Assembly: GCA_943846595.1 (NCBI GenBank)
Contig: OX044355.1
Span: 248,001 to 312,000 of the forward strand
Reading direction: 5' to 3'
DNA: 64,000 bases
Source: an uncultured Polaribacter sp.
GTDB lineage: Bacteria; Bacteroidota; Bacteroidia; Flavobacteriales; Flavobacteriaceae
Shown: positions 52,825 through 62,570 of the stretch, piece by piece
Layout: the number at the start of each line of letters is the position of its first letter
Position numbering within the stretch: position 1 is the first letter of the stretch
Position numbers and translations under genes: made by a program
Notes under the pieces: generated by a model
What the model was told of the DNA's origin: nothing
Seen by the model: the letters and a program-made list of their open reading frames with translations, nothing else
Database searches by the model: none

Positions 52825-54381
52825 ATGAAACTTCAGTTAAAAAATACCTTTCTTAACGAATTACCAGCAGACACAAACCTCGAAAACACTCCAAGGCAGG
52901 TAGAAAACGCAGTGTATTCTTTCGTTATACCCAAGCAAACAGCCAATCCAAAAGTACTCCATGTTTCAAAAGAAATGGCCTTAGAATTGGGGATTTCAGA
53001 AGAAGAAACAACGAGCGAATTCTTTAAAAACATCTTTACAGGAAATGAGGTATATCCAGCAACCAAACCCTTTGCAATGTGCTATGCAGGTCATCAATTT
53101 GGAAATTGGGCCGGACAATTAGGCGACGGACGCGCCATTAATCTTTTTGAAATTGAACACCAAAATAAAAACTGGAAAGTACAACTAAAAGGTGCAGGCG
53201 AAACGCCCTATTCAAGAAACGCAGATGGATTGGCCGTACTTAGATCCTCCATCAGAGAATATCTATGCAGTGAGGCCATGTTTCACTTAGGAGTACCAAC
53301 AACCCGAGCCTTGTCGTTGAGCCTCTCCGGAGATCAAGTTTTGCGAGATGTTTTGTATGACGGCAATCCAGCCTATGAAAAAGGTGCCATTGTAGCAAGA
53401 GTAGCCCCCGCTTTTCTTCGCTTTGGAAATTATGAAATTTTTGCAGCAAGAAAAGACCTTAAAAACCTGCAAATCTTGTTAGACTATACCCTAAAAAATC
53501 ATTTTCCACAAATAGGAAGTCCATCAAAAAAAAGCTATATTCAATTCTTTAAAACCGTATCTGAAAACACATTGGACCTGATAGTGGATTGGCAACGGGT
53601 GGGTTTTGTCCATGGCGTGATGAATACCGACAACATGTCCATACTAGGACTCACCATCGATTATGGTCCATATGGATGGTTGGAAGATTTCGATTTTGGC
53701 TGGACCCCCAACACAACAGACCGTCAAAACAAACGCTACCGGTTCGGAAATCAACCAAATATGGGCTTATGGAATTTGTACCAATTGGCCAATGCATTGT
53801 ATCCCATCATTGAAGATGCAAAACCCTTAGAAGCCATTTTAAATCAATATAAAGTTGACTTCGAGCGGAAATCACTACAAATGATGCAATCGAAATTAGG
53901 GTTGCAACTTGAGGATGAAAATGACCAAAGTTTAATTCATGATCTCGAGGAAAACCTCCAATTGACTCCCACAGACATGACGATTTTCTTTCGATTGTTG
54001 TCGGATATTACAGCGGATGCTGAAGGGTTGGAAGGGGTTGAAAAAGCTTTTTACAACCCAAAGGATATCACTGGAACGACAAAGCGTCGCTGGAACGATT
54101 GGTTTGATAAATACAGGGATCGACTGCAAAGAGAAACAAGATCGCATCCCCAGCGAAAAGAAAAGATGGATGCCATAAATCCGAAATATGTGCTGCGAAA
54201 CTACATGGCTCAGTTGGCAATTGACGCTGCAGACAAAGAAGACTACACACTCATAAGCGAATTGTTTGAACTGCTAAAAAAACCCTATTCAGAACAACCC
54301 GAAAAAGAAAAATGGTTTGCAAAAAAACCCGATTGGGCAAAGAACAAAATAGGCTGCTCCATGTTGTCCTGTAGTTCGTAA
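52825..54381 (+). CDS. selO: SelO/YdiU protein adenylyltransferase
   Basis: 518 residues of the UPF0061/SelO pseudokinase family, which transfers AMP from ATP to protein hydroxyl groups. Visible are AGHQFGNWAGQLGDGRAINLFE (nucleotide loop), LKGAGETPYSRNADGLAVLRSSIREYL and VHGVMNTDNMSILGLTIDYGPYGWLEDF (metal/catalytic segment). The C-terminal CSMLSCSS has Cys where eukaryotic SelO has selenocysteine. Placed 42 bp after msrA, fitting a role in redox stress. Confidence 0.95.
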   Translation: MKLQLKNTFLNELPADTNLENTPRQVENAVYSFVIPKQTANPKVLHVSKEMALELGISEEETTSEFFKNIFTGNEVYPATKPFAMCYAGHQFGNWAGQLGDGRAINLFEIEHQNKNWKVQLKGAGETPYSRNADGLAVLRSSIREYLCSEAMFHLGVPTTRALSLSLSGDQVLRDVLYDGNPAYEKGAIVARVAPAFLRFGNYEIFAARKDLKNLQILLDYTLKNHFPQIGSPSKKSYIQFFKTVSENTLDLIVDWQRVGFVHGVMNTDNMSILGLTIDYGPYGWLEDFDFGWTPNTTDRQNKRYRFGNQPNMGLWNLYQLANALYPIIEDAKPLEAILNQYKVDFERKSLQMMQSKLGLQLEDENDQSLIHDLEENLQLTPTDMTIFFRLLSDITADAEGLEGVEKAFYNPKDITGTTKRRWNDWFDKYRDRLQRETRSHPQRKEKMDAINPKYVLRNYMAQLAIDAADKEDYTLISELFELLKKPYSEQPEKEKWFAKKPDWAKNKIGCSMLSCSS

Positions 54382-54427
54382 CATTAAAAAAAGTAGTATT
54401 TTAGTAGCATCTTTTTTGACCCTATCA

Positions 54428-55450
54428 ATGATTCACGAACTCAAAGAAATTATTTTACAAGCAAAAAAAAACCAAGACAAACCGTTGAAAAACGTATTGG
54501 TCACCGTGGTAGCCTTGGAGGGTTCTTCCTACAGAAAACCCGGTGTTCGGATGCTAATTGCTGAAGATGATAAAATGATTGGAGCCGTGAGCGGAGGCTG
54601 TGTAGAGAAAGAAATTATTCATAGAAGCAAGTCCGTTTTTCGAGATGGAAAAGCAAAAGTAATCACCTATGACGGACGCTATCGATTAGGCTGTGAAGGG
54701 ATTTTGTACATTTTAATCGAACCTTTTTTTATTACTGATGCATTTTATAAAAGATTTACCGATGCCATTTTACAACGGGAACCTTTAAAAATTGAAACCT
54801 TCTTCACCAAAGAAAATGAAGCAATTGGAGATTTTGGTTCTGTGTTTACTTTTGAGCATTCAGTACCCTTTTCTTACGCCAAAAAAACCGCTACAACAGA
54901 TACACCTGACTTGGTTTCCTTTGAACAAACCCTAAGTCCAGCTTTCCGCCTGTTGATTATTGGCGCAGAACACGATGCACTAAAACTGTGTGAAATGGCC
55001 GCATTATTAGGTTGGCAAGTAGACATTATCACCTCCATCAAAGACCCTAAAAGCAATCTTGATTTCCCAAAAGCCAATTCCGTAATTGGCAGCACTCCAG
55101 AAATGCTCGATTTTTCTAAAATTGATGCAAATACGGGAATCGTCATTATGAATCATAGTTACGCACAGGATTTAAAATATGTACTACAATTAGTGGATAA
55201 AAAACCCGCTTATTTAGGGATCTTAGGCGCAGCAAAAAGACGCGACAAAATGTTTAATGAACTTTTTGAATACAATCCTGAAATCTTAGAAACTTTTTTA
55301 GAAAGCATTTTCACTCCTGCTGGATTGAATTTAGGTGCTCAAACACCCGAAGAAATTGCCCTTTCTATCTTGGCAGAAATTTTAGCTACTATAAAAAACA
55401 AAACCCCCAATTCCTTAAAGGAAATTACCGGAAAAATTCACACAACGTAA
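54428..55450 (+). CDS. XdhC/CoxI family molybdoenzyme maturation protein
   Basis: About 340 residues from the ATG at 54428. The N-terminal XdhC_CoxI segment (VTVVALEGSSYRKPGVRMLIAED ... GAVSGGCVEKEI) is followed by a Rossmann-like domain (LLIIGAEHDALKLCEMAALLGW) and YLGILGAAKRRDKM. XdhC-type proteins bind molybdenum cofactor and help its sulfuration and insertion into xanthine dehydrogenase-type enzymes. No such enzyme lies in the window. 2 bp upstream of a MocA-like gene. Confidence 0.9.
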   Translation: MIHELKEIILQAKKNQDKPLKNVLVTVVALEGSSYRKPGVRMLIAEDDKMIGAVSGGCVEKEIIHRSKSVFRDGKAKVITYDGRYRLGCEGILYILIEPFFITDAFYKRFTDAILQREPLKIETFFTKENEAIGDFGSVFTFEHSVPFSYAKKTATTDTPDLVSFEQTLSPAFRLLIIGAEHDALKLCEMAALLGWQVDIITSIKDPKSNLDFPKANSVIGSTPEMLDFSKIDANTGIVIMNHSYAQDLKYVLQLVDKKPAYLGILGAAKRRDKMFNELFEYNPEILETFLESIFTPAGLNLGAQTPEEIALSILAEILATIKNKTPNSLKEITGKIHTT

Positions 55451-55452
55451 CC

Positions 55453-56043
55453 ATGCAATTGGCAATTCTCATTTTAGCAGCTGGCAAAGCATCTCGTATG
55501 GGAGCCGTAAAACAATTGTTAAAAGTGAAAGGCACTTCGCTTTTAGAAAACGCAATTGCCAATTCAAAAAAACTAGAAAACACTACTGTTGTTTGTGTTT
55601 TAGGCGCACATGCTGCCGAAATAAAAAAAACCATCGCTCTAAAATCTGTAGCTTTTACAATCAATAAAGACTATGCCCAAGGGTTGAGTTCTAGTATTAT
55701 TGCAGGCATTAAATACCTACAGGAACAAAACATTCAATTTGATGGAATTTTCATTCAATTGGCAGATCAACCCGCAATTGAGCTTGCTTATTACCAGGAA
55801 ATGACTGCGTTATTTTCAAAAGAAAAAACAAAAATAATCGCAGCAAATTATGGAAACAAATATGGAGTTCCTGCTATTTTTCCAAAGGCATTTATCAACG
55901 ATTTACTAAAAATAACAGGAGATAAAGGGGCAAAAGAATTTCTTCAAGAAAACAGAAAAGAGATTATTTCCCCAGAAGTAACCGTGAATTTATTGGATAT
56001 TGACACGCCCGAAGAGTATAACAACTATCTAAATACGCTTTAA
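55453..56043 (+). CDS. MocA-like molybdenum cofactor nucleotidyltransferase
   Basis: 196 residues, NTP-transferase fold: LILAAGKASRMGAVKQLLKVKG (nucleotide loop), IQLADQPAIE (metal Asp) and NYGNKYGVPAIFPKAF. It probably links CTP (or GTP) to molybdopterin to make the dinucleotide form used by the xanthine dehydrogenase family. Paired with the XdhC gene. Confidence 0.85.
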   Translation: MQLAILILAAGKASRMGAVKQLLKVKGTSLLENAIANSKKLENTTVVCVLGAHAAEIKKTIALKSVAFTINKDYAQGLSSSIIAGIKYLQEQNIQFDGIFIQLADQPAIELAYYQEMTALFSKEKTKIIAANYGNKYGVPAIFPKAFINDLLKITGDKGAKEFLQENRKEIISPEVTVNLLDIDTPEEYNNYLNTL

Positions 56044-56058
56044 AAAAAACCTTACATT

Positions 56059-56448
56059 ATGAATGAAATCGCTCTGGTATTTGCAGCCTTCTTTGGTGCA
56101 ACAGGAATTATTTTTGGTGCTTTTGGAGCACATGTCTTAAAGAAAAAACTGACGAACGAACAGTTACAAAGTTTTGAAACGGGTGTAAAATATCAAATGT
56201 ATCATGCCCTTGTACTACTTGTGTTGGGATTCCAATTAGAATTAGAATTTGACTCGACCTTAAAAAACAGCATCTTTCTTTTGTTGATCGTAGGGACCGT
56301 TTTGTTTTCCTTTTCAATTTATGGACTGGTGCTTTCCAGTGCAAACAACAAAAAATTCCGCTTATTGGGACCAATGACTCCTTTCGGCGGACTGTTACTA
56401 GTCTTGGGATGGGGATTACTGATGTACCTGTTTCTTTCAGCGCTTTAA
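56059..56448 (+). CDS. DUF423 membrane protein
   Basis: 129 residues with four hydrophobic helices. FFGATGIIFGAFGAHVLKKKLTNEQLQSFETGVKYQMYHALVLLVLG is the DUF423 (YgdD-like) signature. Function unknown. 15 bp after the mocA-like gene, in the same direction. Confidence 0.9.
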   Translation: MNEIALVFAAFFGATGIIFGAFGAHVLKKKLTNEQLQSFETGVKYQMYHALVLLVLGFQLELEFDSTLKNSIFLLLIVGTVLFSFSIYGLVLSSANNKKFRLLGPMTPFGGLLLVLGWGLLMYLFLSAL

Positions 56449-56479
56449 CCTTCCCAAAAAGTGCTATTAAACTCTTGTT

Positions 56480-57232
56480 TTAAAGTGAGGTTCCTCCGTC
56501 TAAAGTAATGGTTTGACCGGTCATGAATTGGGTATTGTCTGAGGCCAACCATACTACAGCATCTGCAATTTCTGCAGCTCTTCCATAGCGTTTCATTGGG
56601 ATCACACTCTTTAAAATAGCATCCATTTCTGGCTTGGCATTAATGAGCTGCGTTAATAAAGCCGACTCTGTATATCCTGGGCAAACTGCATTTACACGAA
56701 TGTTTTTAGTGGCATATTCCATCGCTGCCGATTTGGTCATTCCCACAACAGCAAATTTACTAGCACTATAACTGATATTGTTTGGGGAAGCTTTTAAACC
56801 CGCCAAAGACGCAATATTTACAATGTTACCACCTCCTTGTTTTAAAAATTGTGCCAAAGCTACTTTCATACAATAAAAGACACCGGTTTGATTTACGGCA
56901 ATGACCTTGTCCCAATCTTTTAATGTGGATTGGTGTGTTCTTAGCAAATTAGGCCCTATTCCGGCATTGTTTACAATGACGTCCAACCTTCCAAATTCTT
57001 TGACCGTTTGCGCAACTAAGTTTTCTACGGCTTTAAAACTGGTAACATCTGCAGGGATAGAAATTGCGTTTCCTCCTCCAGCTACAATGCTCGCAACTAC
57101 ATCCTTTGCAGCTTCTTCTTGCCGATCTGAAACAACTACGGTTGCTCTAAATTTCGCAAAGTGAATTGCGGTTGCTTTTCCAATTCCAGATCCTGCACCA
57201 GTAACGATGACGATTTTATTTTTTACTTCCAT
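56480..57232 (-). CDS. Short-chain dehydrogenase/reductase (SDR)
   Basis: 250 residues, classical SDR: TGAGSGIGKAT cofactor loop (~12-22), NNAG, catalytic Ser in NISYSASKFAVV, and YxxxK (Tyr156-Lys160 region). Oxidises or reduces a hydroxyl/keto group with NAD(P). Last gene of a six-gene minus-strand operon of acyl-CoA enzymes, 2 bp after the DUF1330 gene. Confidence 0.9.
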   Translation of the reverse strand: MEVKNKIVIVTGAGSGIGKATAIHFAKFRATVVVSDRQEEAAKDVVASIVAGGGNAISIPADVTSFKAVENLVAQTVKEFGRLDVIVNNAGIGPNLLRTHQSTLKDWDKVIAVNQTGVFYCMKVALAQFLKQGGGNIVNIASLAGLKASPNNISYSASKFAVVGMTKSAAMEYATKNIRVNAVCPGYTESALLTQLINAKPEMDAILKSVIPMKRYGRAAEIADAVVWLASDNTQFMTGQTITLDGGTSL

Positions 57233-57234
57233 AT

Positions 57235-57615
57235 TTATTTACAAAATATTAGTTTTGAATTTGACAATGCAGCGGCTCTCAATGCATTGGGGTACTCCTT
57301 CATTTGTAGTAATTTAAAAAATTCATTTTTATTGGCATATTTCACAATTAAAACCTCATCCCATAAAGGCGTCGTTTTATCTCCTAAAATGGTAGCCATT
57401 GGTTTTCCTTTAAAAACAATAGATGCTGCTACCTTCCTAAAAAATGGCGTTGCTGCTTCCAGGTAGGCTTTGTAGGTTTCTTTTCCTGATTTTCCAGTTT
57501 CTGAAACCTGGTCTTTATACTGTAAATAATTCATCATGAATACAGGGCTATTTGCATCAAAATTCGCTAAAACATGCAATCCCTTTGTATTCAATTCTTG
57601 ATGATTATTGTCCAT
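57235..57615 (-). CDS. DUF1330-like dimeric alpha/beta-barrel protein
   Basis: 126 residues. SPVFMMNYLQYKD and KETYKAYLEAATPFFRKVAASIVFKGKPMATI, followed by WDEVLIVKYANKNEFFKLLQMKEY, fit the ferredoxin-like fold of DUF1330. Small proteins of this size accompany the kinase of acyl-CoA catabolic operons. It sits 2 bp after the kinase gene, suggesting the two act as a complex. Confidence 0.75.
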   Translation of the reverse strand: MDNNHQELNTKGLHVLANFDANSPVFMMNYLQYKDQVSETGKSGKETYKAYLEAATPFFRKVAASIVFKGKPMATILGDKTTPLWDEVLIVKYANKNEFFKLLQMKEYPNALRAAALSNSKLIFCK

Positions 57616-57617
57616 TT

Positions 57618-58676
57618 TTAGTCGATTTTGTTCTTTTTTATCGATTTTACGGCTAATTTACAGCATAATTCGGCTGCTTTGTTCAAATTAGAAAAACGTG
57701 GGTCTGTGGTCCAACCTTGCTGATATCGATAATAAATTTGTTGGGCAATGACGGCTATTTTAAACAAACCGTACACATAATAAAAAACGAAATTATCAAT
57801 GGACCTTCCCGATTTTTCAGCATACATTTTTACGATTTCACTGCGAACAGGATTGCCTTCAAAAATGGTGGGCGATGGAATTCCTTGTTTTACAAAATCG
57901 TGATCGGTAGCTACCGTCCAATACCCTAGAGAAGTCCCTACATCCATTAAAGGATCTCCTAAAGTAGCCATTTCCCAATCTAGAATCGCAGTCACCTCTT
58001 GCCATGAATCGTCTTTAAAAACAACATTGTCGTACTTATAATCGTTGTGAATTAAGCAATGATCGTAACGTGTGGGTTGATTTTCTTCCATCCATTGCAT
58101 TACAAATTCCGCTTCTGGATAGTCGTCTGTCTTTGCTTTCACATACTGTTTGCCCCAATTGGTCACCTGTCTTGCTACATAGCCTTCTGGTCTTCCTAAA
58201 TCAGTCAACCCAATGGTTTTGTAATCTACGCTATGCAAGGCTACTAAAGTATCTAACCATGAGTTTGCGATGGTCTTATACGCTTTGGGTGCTAGCTTTC
58301 TTCGCTTGGCTTCTTTAAAATTTAAAATGATGCCTTCCATTTTTTCCATCAGGTAAAACGGACTTCCTAAAATAGTTGCATCTTCTGAAAATGCATACAT
58401 TTTTGGCACCTTTGGAAAAGCGGTTTCCAAACCACTTTGCACTTTAAATTCGCGTCCCATATCATGACCTCTTTTGATTGCGCCAATCGGGGGCTTTCTT
58501 AAGACATATTCTTTGTTTTCAATTCGCAACAGATAGGTCAAATTAGAAAATCCATGGGTAAACTGCTCCACATGCAAGTCACTTTCAACCGAATTGATAA
58601 GCTGTTGTTCTTGCATGAATTTCTTCAACAAAACCACATTCAGCTCCTCTCCTTTTCGAACATTTTGCTGCTTCAT
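57618..58676 (-). CDS. Phosphotransferase (APH fold) of ACAD10/LvaA type
   Basis: 352 residues of aminoglycoside-phosphotransferase fold. The ATP-binding strand FTHGFSNLTYLLRIENKEYVLRKPPIG, catalytic LIHNDYKYDNVVF and metal motif AILDWEMATLGDPLMDVG are intact. Relatives beside acyl-CoA dehydrogenases phosphorylate the hydroxyl of 4-hydroxyacyl-CoA. The neighbouring dehydrogenase gene is 2 bp upstream. This assignment to 4-hydroxyacyl-CoA is an inference. Confidence 0.85.
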   Translation of the reverse strand: MKQQNVRKGEELNVVLLKKFMQEQQLINSVESDLHVEQFTHGFSNLTYLLRIENKEYVLRKPPIGAIKRGHDMGREFKVQSGLETAFPKVPKMYAFSEDATILGSPFYLMEKMEGIILNFKEAKRRKLAPKAYKTIANSWLDTLVALHSVDYKTIGLTDLGRPEGYVARQVTNWGKQYVKAKTDDYPEAEFVMQWMEENQPTRYDHCLIHNDYKYDNVVFKDDSWQEVTAILDWEMATLGDPLMDVGTSLGYWTVATDHDFVKQGIPSPTIFEGNPVRSEIVKMYAEKSGRSIDNFVFYYVYGLFKIAVIAQQIYYRYQQGWTTDPRFSNLNKAAELCCKLAVKSIKKNKID

Positions 58677-58678
58677 TT

Positions 58679-59896
58679 TTATTGATTTCCGTATTTCTTA
58701 ATACAGCTTTTCCCCAATTGATATAGGTGTACTTCATCGGGGCCGTCAGCCAAACGCAACATTCTTGCAATGGCAAAATAATGCGGCAGGTAGGTATCGG
58801 GCCCAACACCTTTACCTCCTAAAATTTGCATGGCACGATCAATGACTTTTAACGCCATATTTGGGGCTACAATTTTAATCATTGCGATGAGGTCTTTTGC
58901 GGCTTTGTTGCCCAATTTATCCATTTTATCAGCTGCAGATAGCGTTAACAATCTTGCTTGCTCTATGGCACATTGCGACAATGCAATTTCATGTCGAATG
59001 CTGCTATATTCGTAAAATTTCTTTCCGAAAGTAGCTCTTTCCAGGGTTCTTTGCGACATGGTTTCTAAGGCGTATTGTGCCATACCCACCAGTCGCATAC
59101 AGTGGTGAATTCGACCGGGTCCTAGGCGTCCTTGTGCAATTTCAAAACCCCTGCCTTCTCCTAAAATTAAGTTCTCTTTGGGCACACGAACATTGGTCAA
59201 CTGTATTTCTGCATGTCCTTCTGGTGAATCATAAAATCCTAAAACCGAAAGTGGTCTGATGATTTCTAAACCGGGCGTATCCATGGGAACCAATACCATA
59301 CTTTGCTGCTGATGTCTAACCGCGTTTACGTCAGTTTTACCCATAACAATAGCCACTTTACAGTGGGGATCCATGGCGCCGGAGGACCACCATTTTCTTC
59401 CATTGATTACATATTCATCGCCATCTAAAACAATCGCGGTTTCAATATTGGTGGCGTCTGAAGAGGCAACTTCTGGTTCTGTCATTAAAAATGCAGAGCG
59501 AATTTCACCATTCATCAATGGAGTTAACCATCTTTCTTTTTGCGCTGCATTTCCATATTTTGCAAGCACTTCCATATTTCCAGTATCGGGTGCAGAACAG
59601 TTAAAAATTTCTGAAATCCAGATTTTTTTTCCCATAATTTCTGCCAAGGGTGCATATTCTAAATTGGTCAATCCTGGACTTAAATCGCCATAATTATTTG
59701 GTAAAAATAAGTTCCAGAGACCGGCTTCTTTGGCTTTCTGCTTCAACATTTCAATCGCTGGAAAACGTTGCCACATGTTCTTGGGATCACTTTGAAAAGC
59801 GATGTATGCTGCTTCTACAGGAACAATATGTTCTTCAATAAAAGCGCTTAACCTTTCTTGTAACGCTATAGATTTGGCTGAGTATTCAAAATTCAT
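58679..59896 (-). CDS. Acyl-CoA dehydrogenase, ACAD10/11-like
   Basis: 405 residues, standard acyl-CoA dehydrogenase: N-terminal helical domain, [17 protein letters not shown] (FAD/substrate loop), [11 protein letters not shown], then [33 protein letters not shown], the C-terminal region of the ACAD10/11 branch. FAD enzyme. In this branch it can also eliminate phosphate from 4-phosphoacyl-CoA. Coupled to the kinase gene. Confidence 0.9.
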   Translation of the reverse strand: MNFEYSAKSIALQERLSAFIEEHIVPVEAAYIAFQSDPKNMWQRFPAIEMLKQKAKEAGLWNLFLPNNYGDLSPGLTNLEYAPLAEIMGKKIWISEIFNCSAPDTGNMEVLAKYGNAAQKERWLTPLMNGEIRSAFLMTEPEVASSDATNIETAIVLDGDEYVINGRKWWSSGAMDPHCKVAIVMGKTDVNAVRHQQQSMVLVPMDTPGLEIIRPLSVLGFYDSPEGHAEIQLTNVRVPKENLILGEGRGFEIAQGRLGPGRIHHCMRLVGMAQYALETMSQRTLERATFGKKFYEYSSIRHEIALSQCAIEQARLLTLSAADKMDKLGNKAAKDLIAMIKIVAPNMALKVIDRAMQILGGKGVGPDTYLPHYFAIARMLRLADGPDEVHLYQLGKSCIKKYGNQ

Positions 59897-59967
59897 AATT
59901 CGGAGTTTCGTTTTTTAAAATAGCAACGCTGTTCCCAAAATCGCGCTTTCTAAATTGGTTTTTATAG

Positions 59968-60744
59968 TTATCCTGCAATCATATAACCGCCATCTGCCGT
60001 GTAGACGCCGCCGGTCATATAGCTGCCGGCATCGGAGGCCAACAAGCAAGCCAAACCGACCATTTCCTCTGGCATTCCCATGCGTTCGCTTGGAAGTGTT
60101 TTTTGAATCTTTCCAAGTATTTTTTCGTTTTGCCACAAGGCTGCACTAAATTTTGTTTTGATCAATCCTGGGCAAATAGCATTGACACGAACGCCGTGTT
60201 TTCCCCATTCTTTTGCCTGATTTTTTGACAACATTAAAATGGCTGCTTTGCTGGTACTGTAAATTCCTAAACCGAATCCTGGGGTCAATGCTTCTACGGA
60301 AGCTATATTGATAATGCTTCCCTTTTTATGGGCTTTCAAATGCGGCAATACGAGGTTTGACAAACTCCAAGGAGCTTTTACATTGACCTCCATGATTTTA
60401 TCAAAAATTGCTGTATCTACCTCTTCTATAGGTCCGAAAACGGGATTGATTGCGGCATTGTTTACTAAAATATCAATGCGTCCAAATGCCTCCATTGTTT
60501 TTGCTACCAGGTTTTCTCGTTGGTCAGCTTTCCCGATATGGCAAGCAATTCCGATAGCTTTCAATCCGGCTGCTTTAAATTCATCGGCAACAGCATCGCA
60601 AGCTTCTTGACTTCTACTTGAAACCACTACCTGGGCACCATTTTCTGCAAAACCTTTGGCAATTGCTTTTCCAATTCCCTTACTCGATCCTGTGATAACG
60701 GCTACTTTTCCTTCTAAATTAAATTGTTTTGAAATGGATGTCAT
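59968..60744 (-). CDS. Short-chain dehydrogenase/reductase (SDR)
   Basis: 258 residues, classical SDR: TGSSKGIGKAIAKG (~17-30), NNAAINPVFG, and YSTSKAAILM with the catalytic Tyr and Lys. Its start overlaps the stop of the 604-residue acyl-CoA dehydrogenase by one base. A second SDR ends the same operon, so two hydroxy/keto steps are likely. Confidence 0.9.
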   Translation of the reverse strand: MTSISKQFNLEGKVAVITGSSKGIGKAIAKGFAENGAQVVVSSRSQEACDAVADEFKAAGLKAIGIACHIGKADQRENLVAKTMEAFGRIDILVNNAAINPVFGPIEEVDTAIFDKIMEVNVKAPWSLSNLVLPHLKAHKKGSIINIASVEALTPGFGLGIYSTSKAAILMLSKNQAKEWGKHGVRVNAICPGLIKTKFSAALWQNEKILGKIQKTLPSERMGMPEEMVGLACLLASDAGSYMTGGVYTADGGYMIAG

Positions 60745-62558
60745 TATAGAATGTATTCTTTGTCATGTTTAATTGTCAATACTTCATCACTCATTAATGA
60801 AGTTGCTAACGAGCTTGTTTTTGGAAGTTCATATTTGAAATAAAACTTCATGGTATGAATTTTACTTTCATAGAAATTTAGATCATACTTTAAATCTCCA
60901 GACGCTAGAGTTTCTTTTGCGTTCACTCCCATTTCTAACCACAACCAACTTAAGACCACCAAACTCATATATTCCATGAATAAATTGGCATCCGATAAAT
61001 AGCGTTCATAATCTCCTTTCATTGCAAAAGGCATTAATTTTTGTAGTATTTCTTGTGACAATTTCAACGTACTTGCTAATTCTTTTGCATAGGGCGCTAA
61101 TTCTGGATGTTGAGATGCTAGTGTAATTGTTTGCATCATTTCTGCGGCTAACAATTCTAGCGCTTTCCCGTTTTGTAAGGTTACTTTTCTTCCTAATAAA
61201 TCTTGCGATTGAATTCCGGTTGTTCCTTCATATAAGGCAGAAATTCGAATGTCTCTATAATATTGTTGTAATGTAAAATCGGTACAAAAACCATAGCCTC
61301 CTAAAACTTGCAATCCGTTATTTACGGATACTGAACCTGCTTCTGATGGAAAGGTTTTTACGATTGGGATGATCATCTCTAGCAATAAATCATATTTTTC
61401 TTTTTCTTCTTTGTCTGTAGAAGCGTGAATAATATCATGGTATTTAGAAGCTAATAAAACCAAACTTAAAGATCCTTCAGCAATGGCTTTTTGCAACAAT
61501 AACATTCTTCTTACATCGGGATGCTCGATTATTAAACTTTGTTTTTCTGTTGGATTCTTCTTTCCTGTGCTTGTTAATTTTCTTCCTTGTGGTCTTTCAT
61601 TCGCATACTGCAAAGAGGTCCTGTAGGCGGCCATTGTAATGGCTGCAGCACCTCTACCTACTGCAATTCTAGCCGCATTCATCATTAAAAACATTTGCGC
61701 CAACCCTTTGTTTTCTTCACCAACAAGCCAACCTCTACAGTCATCTGTATCGCCAAAGCCTAGATGCGTGGTACAATATCCTCGTTGTCCCATTTTCTGA
61801 AAATCAGCAACGGTCATGACGTCGTTGTATTCCAGAGTCCCATCTCCCTTGGGTCTGTTTTTAGGAACTACAAATAACGAAATTCCTTTGGTTCCTTGGG
61901 GCGCTCCTTCTATTCTTGCCAACACCAAATGCACAATATTATCTGCATATTGATGGTCTCCTCCTGAAATAAAGATCTTCTGTCCCGATATTTTATAAAA
62001 ACCTTCGGTTGTTGGGGTTGCTTTAGTAACAATGTCCGACAAAGAACTTCCTGCTTGGGGCTCTGTTAAACACATGGTTCCTCCCCAAGCACCAGAAAGC
62101 ATGTTTGGAACATAGGTTTCATTTAGGGTTTTGTTACCAAATTCAATAATTAATTCTGCAGCTCCTTGGGTTAAACCTACATAGCCTGGAAGGTGGTTGT
62201 TGGCAGCATCCATAATATAAACGGCTGCTTGATGAGCTATGAAAGGGATTTGCATTCCGCCAGCATCATAATCAAAAGAAGCAGAAATGATTCCTAATTC
62301 CCCTCCTTTTTTCATCATGACATCTACTTGCTTGTGAACCATAACGGTTCCATCTTTATGGTGGGCAGGAGTTTCATCCATTTCTTTCAAATATGGATAT
62401 AACTCTCTATCAGAAAATTCTTTGACAGAGTCAATGAACAAATCTAAAGACTCCATGTCATGGTCTTCAAATCGTTCTCTTGTCAGTAAGTCTTCTAATT
62501 TCCGAACATCATAAAGTATATATTTTAAAGTGTCTAAGTCAATATACTTTTTCGGCAT
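60744..62558 (-). CDS. Acyl-CoA dehydrogenase, large (AidB/FadE12-like) type
   Basis: 604 residues: acyl-CoA dehydrogenase core with MCLTEPQAGSSLSDI, GQKIFISGGDHQYADNIVH, and QVLGGYGFCTDFTLQQYYRDIRISALYEGTTGIQSQDLLGRK, plus the extra C-terminal domain (~475-600) of the long subfamily. FAD-dependent alpha,beta-dehydrogenation of an acyl-CoA. First gene of the operon after a small MerR regulator (12 bp). Confidence 0.9.
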   Translation of the reverse strand: MPKKYIDLDTLKYILYDVRKLEDLLTRERFEDHDMESLDLFIDSVKEFSDRELYPYLKEMDETPAHHKDGTVMVHKQVDVMMKKGGELGIISASFDYDAGGMQIPFIAHQAAVYIMDAANNHLPGYVGLTQGAAELIIEFGNKTLNETYVPNMLSGAWGGTMCLTEPQAGSSLSDIVTKATPTTEGFYKISGQKIFISGGDHQYADNIVHLVLARIEGAPQGTKGISLFVVPKNRPKGDGTLEYNDVMTVADFQKMGQRGYCTTHLGFGDTDDCRGWLVGEENKGLAQMFLMMNAARIAVGRGAAAITMAAYRTSLQYANERPQGRKLTSTGKKNPTEKQSLIIEHPDVRRMLLLQKAIAEGSLSLVLLASKYHDIIHASTDKEEKEKYDLLLEMIIPIVKTFPSEAGSVSVNNGLQVLGGYGFCTDFTLQQYYRDIRISALYEGTTGIQSQDLLGRKVTLQNGKALELLAAEMMQTITLASQHPELAPYAKELASTLKLSQEILQKLMPFAMKGDYERYLSDANLFMEYMSLVVLSWLWLEMGVNAKETLASGDLKYDLNFYESKIHTMKFYFKYELPKTSSLATSLMSDEVLTIKHDKEYIL

Positions 62559-62570
62559 TTTTTGGAAGTT

